A stretch of DNA of 5,169 nucleotides from Nitrospirota bacterium (GCA_029859385.1 JAOUDF010000178.1:1-5169); one strand, 5' to 3'. Positions 1-5,169 are shown, counted from the first letter of the stretch. Numbers and translations: made by a program. Notes: generated from the sequence alone by a model not told the origin.

Positions 1-1
1 C

Positions 2-1012
2 ATCCGGACGGTGAGCGATACCAAGATCGGCGATACCATAACCGATGCCGCCCGCCCTGCAGCCGAGCCTCTTCCCGGCTACAAGGATGTCAAGCCCATG
101 GTCTTCTCCGGCCTTTATCCCGTAGACGGCGATGACTACGCGGACCTGCGGGACGCCCTGGAGAAACTCAGGCTCAACGATTCATCCTTTACCTACGAGC
201 CTGAAACCTCGCTTGCCCTTGGATTTGGTTTCCGCTGCGGGTTCCTCGGCCTGCTCCATATGGAGATCATCCAGGAGCGGCTCGAGCGGGAGTTCAAGCT
301 CAACCTCATCGCTACGGCGCCGACGGTTATCTACCGGGTTACCAAAACCGACGGCGAGGTGATTACGATCGACAACCCGGCCAAGTTCCCCGAATCCAAT
401 AAAATAGAGCTGATGGAGGAGCCCTATATCGAGGCCACCGTCATGGTCCCCAACGAATATGTCGGGGCCATCCTCAAGCTCTGCCAGGAACGGCGCGGCA
501 TACAGAAGAACATTAACTACCTCAGCAGCGACCGGGTGATGGTGCTCTATGAACTGCCTTTGAATGAAATCGTCATGGATTTCTACGACAAGCTCAAGTC
601 GATGAGCAAGGGGTACGCCTCGCTGGACTATGAACTGATCGGTTATCGCCCCTCGAACCTGGTGAAGGTGGATATCCTCCTCAACAGCGAGGTGGTGGAC
701 GCCCTTTCGGTCATCTCTCACCGGGACAAGGCCCAGGTCCGGGGTCGGCAGCTGGCCGAGAAGATGAAGGAGATCGTCCCCCAGCAGATGTACGAGGTGA
801 TAATCCAGGCCGCCATCGGCAGCAAGGTCATCGCTCGGGAGACGGTACGGGCCCTGCGAAAGAACGTCCTTGCGAAGTGTTATGGCGGCGACATCAGCCG
901 AAAACGCAAGCTCCTTGAGAAACAAAAGGAAGGCAAAAAGCGGATGAAGCAGGTGGGGAGCGTCGAGTTGCCGCAGGAGGCATTCCTGGCGGTGCTCAAG
1001 GTGGGAGACTGA
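2..1012 (+). CDS. lepA: Elongation factor 4 (LepA), C-terminal part; 5' end outside window
   Basis: LepA/EF4 is a translational GTPase that binds the ribosome and is linked to back-translocation or efficient initiation/assembly. The reading frame is already open at base 2, and the first residues (IRTVSDTKIGDTITDA) are internal LepA sequence, so the GTG at 11 is not a real start. About 337 of the usual ~600 residues are present; the GTP-binding domain lies upstream. Visible parts, counted from the GTG codon at 11, are the EF-G domain III-like segment (about residues 25-95, with GFGFRCGFLGLLHMEI), the domain V-like segment (about 130-215, with EEPYIEATVMVPNEYVG) and the LepA-specific C-terminal domain. 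The latter contains SHRDKA, the basic stretch SRKRKLLEKQKEGKKRMKQ and the usual ending QEAFLAVLKV. It ends 24 bp before lepB, the classical lepA-lepB order. No frameshift or missing segment is seen in this half. The identification is essentially certain. Confidence 0.97.
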   Translation: MRTVSDTKIGDTITDAARPAAEPLPGYKDVKPMVFSGLYPVDGDDYADLRDALEKLRLNDSSFTYEPETSLALGFGFRCGFLGLLHMEIIQERLEREFKLNLIATAPTVIYRVTKTDGEVITIDNPAKFPESNKIELMEEPYIEATVMVPNEYVGAILKLCQERRGIQKNINYLSSDRVMVLYELPLNEIVMDFYDKLKSMSKGYASLDYELIGYRPSNLVKVDILLNSEVVDALSVISHRDKAQVRGRQLAEKMKEIVPQQMYEVIIQAAIGSKVIARETVRALRKNVLAKCYGGDISRKRKLLEKQKEGKKRMKQVGSVELPQEAFLAVLKVGD

Positions 1013-1023
1013 TTTGCATTCAC

Positions 1024-1027
1024 GGAG
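1024..1027 (+). promoter_or_regulatory. Ribosome binding site of lepB, fixing the GTG start
   Basis: GGAG lies 9 nt upstream of the GTG at 1037. It matters because this start gives LepB a roughly 80-residue N-terminal extension. Apart from a TTG at codon 10, no ATG, GTG or TTG occurs in frame before the transmembrane segment, so the long form is the only plausible reading unless a rare start is used. Confidence 0.7.
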
Positions 1028-1036
1028 TGAAACGAA

Positions 1037-1867
1037 GTGCTGGCGTCATATCTGAACAGGGAGTTGCGACAGGCCAGGCGTCTGGTCAAGCAGGGTCGCG
1101 AGGTCGTCAGGCGGGGACTGAAGCAGGAGAAGATCACCGGCGCCCAGGCCGAACGGTTTGAAAAAGAGATAGCGTCCCTGGAAGCAGCCATCTCCCAGCA
1201 GGACCTGGGCCTTGTCGAGGCCGTTGGCGGCAGGCTTCTGGGTGAACTGGAGAAGATTTACCCGAGAAAATCGCTTGTCCGTGAGTATGCCGAGGCGATT
1301 GCCGTTGCGCTGCTGCTGGCTCTTGTCATACGTACCTTTGTGGTGCAGGCCTTCAAGATTCCTTCAGGCTCCATGATACCCACCCTCGATATCGGCGACC
1401 ACCTCCTGGTCAACAAGTTCCTCTACGGGACGAAGATACCCTTCAGAGATGTGAAAATTATGCCGATAAGGCAACCTGAGCGGGGCGATATCATTGTCTT
1501 CAAATACCCTGAAGATGAAAGCCGTGACTTTATCAAACGGGTGATCGGCGTTGCCGGCGACCGGATCGAAATCCACGACAAGGTCGTCTATGTCAACGGT
1601 GTGGCCAACAGCGAACCCTACATAATCCATCGGGACCATCTTGTACTTCCCGCGGGCATGCAACCGAGGGATAACTTTGGCCCGATCACCGTCCCCGCAG
1701 GCAAGGTTTTTGTGATGGGGGACAACAGGGACCAGAGCTACGACAGCCGTTTCTGGGGATTTGTCGACACGGTCAAGATAAAAGGGAAGGCATTCATCAT
1801 CTACTGGTCCTGGGAAGGCGGCGACCACTGGGTACGGTGGGGAAAGATCGGCCAGCTTATCCACTGA
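1037..1867 (+). CDS. lepB: Type I signal peptidase with N-terminal helical extension
   Basis: This is a membrane serine protease (Ser/Lys dyad) that removes signal peptides from exported proteins on the periplasmic side of the inner membrane. The 276-residue protein has one hydrophobic segment at about 85-104, followed by all family boxes. These are the serine box PSGSMIPTL with the nucleophile S112, the lysine box FIKRVIGVAGD with the general base K167, and the C-terminal GDNRDQSYDSRFWGFV box at 228-243. Residues 1-78 are an added, highly charged, helix-predicting region (two Arg/Lys/Glu-rich helices around an EKITGAQAERFEKE turn) that should face the cytoplasm. Typical Geobacter-type LepB proteins, as I remember them, are near 220 residues and start shortly before the VREYAEAI segment. 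The GTG start is supported by GGAG at 1024-1027. The gene follows lepA by 24 bp and precedes a small membrane protein by 28 bp, so it is probably co-transcribed with both. Function is certain; the role of the extension is unknown. Confidence 0.96.
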   Translation: MLASYLNRELRQARRLVKQGREVVRRGLKQEKITGAQAERFEKEIASLEAAISQQDLGLVEAVGGRLLGELEKIYPRKSLVREYAEAIAVALLLALVIRTFVVQAFKIPSGSMIPTLDIGDHLLVNKFLYGTKIPFRDVKIMPIRQPERGDIIVFKYPEDESRDFIKRVIGVAGDRIEIHDKVVYVNGVANSEPYIIHRDHLVLPAGMQPRDNFGPITVPAGKVFVMGDNRDQSYDSRFWGFVDTVKIKGKAFIIYWSWEGGDHWVRWGKIGQLIH

Positions 1868-1895
1868 GTTCCCGAACCTTGCGGAGGAAGGACGG

Positions 1896-2261
1896 ATGAA
1901 GCGGACAGTTGTCGGAAATGAGCGGGGAGCCGTATCCCTTGGAGCATGGGTGCTGCTTCTCGTCATAGGGGTCGTCATCTATCTGGGAGTCAAGCTTGGC
2001 CCGCCGTGGATCGATCACTACATGCTCAATGACAAGATCGGCAACTTCGTCAAGATGACCAGTGCCCCGCCGAATGAAGAGATTATCTCCGAAATAAGAC
2101 AGTTTGTCGAAGATCGCAATATCCCGCTCGACGTAGACAAAGACCTGCAGATCAACCGGGAGGATGGCCGCTTCTCCATTCGCGCGGAATGGACCGTTAC
2201 CGTCGAGTTCCCGGGCGGTAATTCCCGAGACATTTCATATGTGATCGAGGCAGAAAAGTAG
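1896..2261 (+). CDS. Small single-pass membrane protein, DUF4845-like, downstream of lepB
   Basis: The 121-residue protein has a short basic N-terminus (MKRTVVGNERG), one strong transmembrane segment at about 12-33, then an approximately 85-residue extracytoplasmic domain with a helical first part (about 36-75) and a beta-looking end (RFSIRAEWTVTVEFPG). The layout, with its NERG-AVSLGAW start, a PPWIDHYMLNDKI stretch after the membrane and a small mixed domain, matches my recollection of DUF4845 proteins, which sit directly after lepB in Pseudomonas and relatives. That match is by architecture, gene position and weak sequence resemblance, not a computed alignment. The start is well supported: GGAGG at 1883-1887, 8 nt before the ATG. 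The N-terminus slightly resembles a pilin leader (G followed by a hydrophobic stretch), but the glutamate expected at mature position 5 is absent. Function is unknown; a role tied to export or signal-peptide processing is only a guess from context. Confidence 0.8.
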   Translation: MKRTVVGNERGAVSLGAWVLLLVIGVVIYLGVKLGPPWIDHYMLNDKIGNFVKMTSAPPNEEIISEIRQFVEDRNIPLDVDKDLQINREDGRFSIRAEWTVTVEFPGGNSRDISYVIEAEK

Positions 2262-2287
2262 GGTTCACCGTTTAAGGTTCAGAGTTC
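2260..2287 (+). repeat. Degenerate 7-bp phased direct repeat in the gap before the hydrolase gene
   Basis: Four consecutive heptamers read AGGGTTC, ACCGTTT, AAGGTTC and AGAGTTC, all fitting ANNGTTY, starting inside the stop codon of the preceding gene and ending 9 bp before the next ATG. The periodicity is directly visible, but the array is short and could be chance or a decayed slippage repeat. No function is assigned. Confidence 0.4.
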
Positions 2288-2296
2288 AGGGGCCTG

Positions 2297-3130
2297 ATGC
2301 AACTTGGCAAGATTGAACTGTTCATAGTCAGTGACGGTACCATGAGGCTGGACGGCGGCGCCATGTTCGGCATTGTCCCCAAGACCCTCTGGGAAAAGGT
2401 CTATCCGGCCGATGACAAGAACCGGATACTGATAGCCCTGAACTGCCTCCTGATCAAGACCGGCGGAAAGAATATCCTGGTCGACACCGGCATCGGCGAC
2501 CGATGGGACGCCAAATTTCTTGAAATCTACGATATTGACCGTTCGGTCACCCTGACCGCTTCACTGAGGAAACTGGGTTTGAAGCCGGAAGATATCGATA
2601 TCGTCATCAACACCCACCTGCACTTCGACCATTGCGGCGGCAACACCCGCAAGGATGAAAAAGGCCGCTGGGTGGCCACATTCCCCAACGCCCGCTATAT
2701 TGTCCAAAAGGGCGAATGGCGCGATGCATACGTGAACAGTGAACTGCGCAAGGGGAGCTATCTCCCGGACTGCTTTGAGCCGGTGGCCGAGGCCGGGCTT
2801 TTTGATCTCGTGGAAGGGGATGTGGAGGTAACGCAGGGAGTACGGGTGGTGCGAACTCCTGGGCATACCCGCTATCACCAGTCGGTATTGGTGGAGTCGG
2901 AAGGGGAAAAGGCCTTCTATCTTGGTGATACCGTTCCGAGCCCCTGCCACCTTCCGCTGAACTACATGATGGGCTACGATCTCTATCCCGAGACCCTTCT
3001 GAGGACAAGGAAAAAGATACTCAGGCAGGCATTCAGGGAGCGCTGGCTGATGGTATTCGAGCATGACCCGAGGATGGCGATGGGATATCTGCGAATGGGC
3101 AAAAAAGGCTATGAACTGGAGGCGCAATGA
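2297..3130 (+). CDS. Metallo-beta-lactamase-fold hydrolase, lactonase-like group
   Basis: The 277-residue cytoplasmic protein has no signal peptide. It carries a full set of metal ligands for a dinuclear site: HLHFDH at 107-112 (H107, H109, D111, H112), H190 in RTPGH, the bridging D211 in YLGD, and H256 in FEHD near the C-terminus. The preceding VDTG at 62-65 is the usual first strand-loop of the fold. This ligand order, with a late histidine in an (F)xHD context, is that of the AHL-lactonase (AiiA)-like branch of the superfamily. The tyrosine that in AiiA follows the bridging Asp by three residues is replaced by P214, so lactonase activity cannot be assumed; the substrate is unknown. The ribosome site is modest (AGGGG at 2288-2292, only 4 nt before the ATG). 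The stop overlaps the next start in an ATGA, so the two proteins are probably made in a coupled way. Family is sure; function is open. Confidence 0.93.
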   Translation: MQLGKIELFIVSDGTMRLDGGAMFGIVPKTLWEKVYPADDKNRILIALNCLLIKTGGKNILVDTGIGDRWDAKFLEIYDIDRSVTLTASLRKLGLKPEDIDIVINTHLHFDHCGGNTRKDEKGRWVATFPNARYIVQKGEWRDAYVNSELRKGSYLPDCFEPVAEAGLFDLVEGDVEVTQGVRVVRTPGHTRYHQSVLVESEGEKAFYLGDTVPSPCHLPLNYMMGYDLYPETLLRTRKKILRQAFRERWLMVFEHDPRMAMGYLRMGKKGYELEAQ

Positions 3131-4008
3131 AAGAAGAACCGGTAAAGGCTGAACATATCAACGCGTTCATCGTCCCTTTCATGGAAACCGTGGAAAAGAT
3201 GCTGGGGATGAGCGCGGTTGCCAAAGGCGTTTCCATGAGAGAGGGCGCTTCCGAGGAAAACTTCGCCATGAGCGTAGCGGTTGGGGTAAACGGCCGCATC
3301 AATGGCGAAGTCTATCTCTCCTTCGGTGAAGGCGGGGGGATCAAGACTGCCTCCTCTATGAAGAGCAGGGCAATAGGGGAGATGGTAACCTATGAGTCTG
3401 TGGGGCCGGAGGTTGAGGCGGCCCTGAAGGAGCTGGCCAATGTCTTCCTGGGACACACCATCGGGAAGTTGAGGGAGCTGGGGCTTGAGAGTACCACCAT
3501 CTCTCCGCCTGCCATCCATGTGGGACAGGCCAAGGTAAGCGGCCTTATGTCGGGCAAGTCGCTGGTGGCAATCCCCTTCGCGGTGGGCAGCATCGGGCGC
3601 GTGGAACTGGCCCTCTGCCTCAAGATCGCGCCGAAGCAGGTCACCGGCGCCGATGTGAAAAAGATCATGGTGGTCGACGACTCGGATTTCCAGCGCGATG
3701 TGCTCAAGATGCTGTTGCAGGGGCACGGCTATTCAGTGGTCGGTGAGGCGGCGGACGGTAACGAGGCGGTCCAGCGTTATGCCGAGCTTCAGCCCGACAT
3801 CGTTACCCTCGATATCATCATGCCCAACATGGATGGCGTGGATGCCCTGCAGAAGATCAAAGAGATAAACCCGGCTGCAAAAGTAATCATGGTAAGCTCT
3901 ATTTCGGACAAGGAGCGGGTCGTTGAGTGCTTGCGACGGGGGGCGATGAGTTACATACTGAAACCGTACGAACCGGAGAAGATTCTCGAAACCCTGCTGA
4001 AGTGTTAA
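3127..4008 (+). CDS. CheX-type phosphatase domain fused to a response-regulator receiver
   Basis: The 293-residue cytoplasmic protein has two domains. Residues about 8-168 form a CheX/CheC-like domain with the E-x-x-N active-site motif (E102, N105 in KELANVFLGH) and a proline 23 residues later (P128), the spacing expected for CheC/CheX/FliY phosphatases that dephosphorylate CheY-P. Residues about 178-293 form a receiver domain. Its acidic pair is D184/D185 in VVDDS, the phosphoacceptor D229 in VTLDIIMPNMDG, the switch Ser S257 in IMVSS and the Lys K279 in YILKP, so all phosphorylation residues are intact. The linker is very short (GADVKK). No DNA-binding or enzymatic output domain follows, so the CheX part is the likely partner or output. 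A strong GGAGG at 3118-3122 lies 4 nt before the ATG, which overlaps the hydrolase stop. No kinase or che gene is in the window, so the signalling partner is unknown. Control of motility or of a Che-like pathway is inference. Confidence 0.93.
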   Translation: MKEEPVKAEHINAFIVPFMETVEKMLGMSAVAKGVSMREGASEENFAMSVAVGVNGRINGEVYLSFGEGGGIKTASSMKSRAIGEMVTYESVGPEVEAALKELANVFLGHTIGKLRELGLESTTISPPAIHVGQAKVSGLMSGKSLVAIPFAVGSIGRVELALCLKIAPKQVTGADVKKIMVVDDSDFQRDVLKMLLQGHGYSVVGEAADGNEAVQRYAELQPDIVTLDIIMPNMDGVDALQKIKEINPAAKVIMVSSISDKERVVECLRRGAMSYILKPYEPEKILETLLKC

Positions 4009-4046
4009 AAGATTTAATCGGACCGATCCGTCGGATCAAGAACAAA

Positions 4047-4067
4047 AGTCGTGAGTCGTAAATCGGG
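4047..4067 (+). repeat. Short 7-bp direct repeat upstream of sppA
   Basis: Three consecutive heptamers read AGTCGTG, AGTCGTA and AATCGGG; the first two differ at one base only. They end just before the sppA ATG, and the last one supplies most of the weak GGGGA ribosome site at 4065-4069. The rest of the 67-bp gap holds a small GATCCG-T-CGGATC palindrome at 4025-4037 but no recognisable promoter or terminator. Confidence 0.35.
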
Positions 4068-4075
4068 GAAAACCC

Positions 4076-4963
4076 ATGTCTGAGAAACATCCGTTAAAAG
4101 TAGGGTTGACCGTTCTGATAGTGGGAGCCCTGCTTCTTTTTGTCGGCACCTATTTGTTGACCCTGCTTATGGGCAAAAACCTCGCCATCGGCGGAGAGAA
4201 GGTTGCCGTAGTCGAGGTGGCCGGGGTCATCCTATCGGCCGAAGAGGCCATTGAAGAGCTGAAAAAATACGAAAAAGACCCCTCCGTAAAGGCCATCGTG
4301 GTGCGGATAGAATCTCCGGGTGGAGCGGTGGTGCCGGCCCAGGAGATATACGAAGAAGTCCGGCGCATACGCAACACGAAATCAAAGCATGTCCTGGCAT
4401 CCATGGGGAATGCGGCGGCATCGGGCGGCTACTACATCGCCTGCGGCGCAGAGAAGATCGTTGCCAATCCGGGTACGATTACCGGCAGTATCGGCGTCAT
4501 CATGGAAACGGCCAACTTCGAAGGTCTCATGAAGAAGGTGGGTGTTGAAAATGTGGTGGTAAAGAGCGGCAAACTGAAGGATGCCGGGACACCCTTCCGC
4601 GAGATGACCCGGGAAGAGAGGGCCGTGCTGCAGGGGGTTATCGACGACGTCCATGCGCAGTTTATTGACGCAGTGTCAGCCGGCCGTCGTATGGAGCGGG
4701 CCCAGGTGGTGGAACTGGCGGATGGCCGCATCTATTCGGGTCGGCAGGCAAAGGAACTGGGACTTGTCGATGAACTGGGTACTCTCGATGACACCATAAA
4801 GCTCGCTGCTGAACTGGCGGGAATAAAGGGTGAGCCCAGGGTAGTGAAGGAAGAAAAGAAGACTGGCTTCCTTTCCCGTCTCTTTGGAGAAGCTCAGGGC
4901 TATCTTGATGGCGCTTCGCTCGTCAAACGGCAAACAGGGCTCTTTTATCTCTTTTCATACTAG
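4076..4963 (+). CDS. sppA: Signal peptide peptidase SppA, small (about 300-residue) form
   Basis: This is a membrane-anchored serine protease of the ClpP/crotonase-like S49 family that degrades signal peptides left in the membrane after cleavage by signal peptidase. The 295-residue protein has an N-terminal membrane anchor at about 9-32, then a single S49 domain, as in Bacillus SppA, rather than the duplicated E. coli form. Visible motifs are the strand-turn IESPGGAV at 78-85, the nucleophile S116 in NAAASGGYY, TGSIGVI at 136-142, and the general base K168 in SGKLKDAGTP; ADGRIYSGRQAKELGLVDELG at about 215-235 is the usual C-terminal family block. Both members of the Ser/Lys dyad are present. 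The ribosome site is weak (GGGGA, 6 nt before the ATG). The gene is co-directional with the upstream genes, 67 bp away, and shares a neighbourhood with lepB, which generates its substrates. The family and function assignment is secure. Confidence 0.95.
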   Translation: MSEKHPLKVGLTVLIVGALLLFVGTYLLTLLMGKNLAIGGEKVAVVEVAGVILSAEEAIEELKKYEKDPSVKAIVVRIESPGGAVVPAQEIYEEVRRIRNTKSKHVLASMGNAAASGGYYIACGAEKIVANPGTITGSIGVIMETANFEGLMKKVGVENVVVKSGKLKDAGTPFREMTREERAVLQGVIDDVHAQFIDAVSAGRRMERAQVVELADGRIYSGRQAKELGLVDELGTLDDTIKLAAELAGIKGEPRVVKEEKKTGFLSRLFGEAQGYLDGASLVKRQTGLFYLFSY

Positions 4964-4980
4964 TCTTTTTTGTTGCCCTC

Positions 4981-4995
4981 GGGCTTGACAAGCCC
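4981..4995. promoter_or_regulatory. Perfect 7+7 inverted repeat covering a -35 element
   Basis: GGGCTTG and CAAGCCC are exact reverse complements around a single A. The palindrome contains the consensus TTGACA at 4985-4990, so a dimeric repressor bound here would block the promoter. As RNA it could form a 6-bp stem with a GAC loop, but no T-run follows on either strand, so it is not a standard terminator. The T6 run at 4966-4971 lies upstream of it, not downstream. Confidence 0.5.
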
Positions 4996-5014
4996 TAAAA
5001 TAGTATGATAGAAA
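4985..5014 (+). promoter_or_regulatory. Putative sigma-70-type promoter for the HU/IHF-like gene
   Basis: The -35 TTGACA (4985-4990) is a perfect consensus. The best -10 match at acceptable spacing is TAGAAA (5009-5014, 18-bp spacer, four of six positions). A better-looking TATGAT at 5004-5009 is only 13 bp from the -35 and is unlikely to pair with it. Transcription would start near 5021 and give a leader of about 100 nt. The position, in the only long gap of the window and ahead of a well-translated gene, supports the call; the -10 is uncertain. Confidence 0.45.
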
Positions 5015-5114
5015 CGCTCCGGCGATGGCGGGCGCGGGAAAAGTTCGCGTTGGCCGTTACCCTGCTGGAGAAAAGGATGGGCAATGGATGCCGGTCCTTA
5101 CTATGGAACGGTAG

Positions 5115-5120
5115 AGGAGG
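5115..5120 (+). promoter_or_regulatory. Strong Shine-Dalgarno of the HU/IHF-like gene
   Basis: AGGAGG followed by GGGA sits 4 nt before the ATG at 5125. It decides the start: the frame stays open upstream to 4999, with in-frame ATGs at 5005 and 5077, but only the 5125 start yields the family's normal N-terminus (MTKAELVE). Confidence 0.75.
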
Positions 5121-5124
5121 GGGA

Positions 5125-5169
5125 ATGACTAAGGCAGAACTGGTAGAGATTGTTGCTTGGTGTGTAGAT
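5125..5169 (+). CDS. HU/IHF-family DNA-binding protein, first 15 codons; 3' end outside window
   Basis: The 15 visible residues (MTKAELVEIVAWCVD) fit the start of the first helix of HU and IHF proteins, which typically begin M-(T/N)-K-(A/S/T)-(E/Q/D)-L-(I/V). These small dimeric proteins bend DNA and help organise the nucleoid. Nothing of the DNA-binding arm is inside the window, so HU, IHF-alpha and IHF-beta cannot be told apart; the MTK start is slightly more like IHF-beta or Geobacter-type HU. The gene has its own putative promoter and strong ribosome site, and so may be expressed apart from the upstream genes. The call rests on a short motif and is moderate. Confidence 0.6.
   Translation, partial: MTKAELVEIVAWCVD

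Noticed and set aside
11..13. GTG at 11 as the start of a short lepA product
   Set aside because: The frame is open to the window edge and the residues before it continue LepA sequence; there is no ribosome site.
182..925. Long open frame (247 codons) on the - strand inside lepA
   Set aside because: It lies wholly opposite a highly conserved gene, its translation resembles no family I know, and it has the composition expected of an antisense shadow in G+C-rich coding DNA.
1896..1995. Type IV pilin-like leader at the start of the small membrane protein
   Set aside because: A glycine precedes the hydrophobic stretch, but the mature position 5 glutamate is missing and the remainder matches a DUF4845-like layout better.
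2536..2549. Inverted repeat TGACCG-TT-CGGTCA
   Set aside because: It is inside the hydrolase coding sequence, short, and explained by ordinary codons.
3109..3726. Open frame of 205 codons on the - strand opposite the CheX-receiver gene
   Set aside because: It is antisense to clear CheX and receiver coding sequence, and its His/Arg/Leu-rich translation shows no domain.
3655..4008. Internal start giving a separate receiver protein (GTG at 3655 or ATG at 3667)
   Set aside because: No good ribosome site lies at the right distance, and the frame is continuous from the CheX domain, so a fusion is the simpler reading.
4025..4037. GATCCG-T-CGGATC palindrome between the CheX-receiver gene and sppA
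   Set aside because: The stem is short with a tiny loop, there is no T-run and no promoter element beside it; it may be chance.
4966..4995. Intrinsic terminator after sppA (T6 run plus hairpin)
   Set aside because: The T-run comes before, not after, the inverted repeat, and no stable stem lies directly upstream of the T-run. On the - strand the hairpin is also not followed by a T-run.

Overview
The window looks like a piece of ordinary chromosome from a delta-type proteobacterium, most likely a Geobacter/Desulfuromonas relative. This is inferred from protein style (LepA and LepB close to Geobacter-type sequences as I remember them, a CheX-receiver fusion), moderately high G+C and uniform codon use. 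No database comparison was possible. All genes lie on the + strand. I see no mobile elements, CRISPR arrays, tRNAs or rRNAs.

Left part (1-2261): the C-terminal half of lepA (elongation factor 4, cut by the window edge), then lepB (type I signal peptidase) with an unusual cytoplasmic N-terminal extension, then a small single-pass membrane protein resembling the DUF4845 type that follows lepB in many proteobacteria. The gaps are 24 and 28 bp, so this is probably one operon.

Middle part (2262-4008): a metallo-beta-lactamase-fold hydrolase of the lactonase-like group, overlapping by 4 bp (ATGA) a CheX-phosphatase/receiver fusion protein. The two are almost certainly translationally coupled. The gap before the hydrolase carries a degenerate 7-bp phased repeat.

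Right part (4009-5169): a 67-bp gap with a second short 7-bp repeat, then sppA (signal peptide peptidase, small form). After sppA comes a 161-bp regulatory gap with a T-run, a perfect 7+7 inverted repeat that contains a consensus TTGACA, and a strong Shine-Dalgarno. It leads into the first 15 codons of what looks like an HU/IHF-family DNA-binding protein.

Taken together, the block holds a ribosome-associated GTPase, the enzyme that cleaves signal peptides (LepB) and a protease that degrades the released peptides (SppA). A signalling/hydrolase pair sits between them. I see no clearly novel system. The most unusual points are the LepB N-terminal extension, the CheX-receiver fusion coupled to a hydrolase, and the inverted repeat on the putative promoter of the HU/IHF gene.
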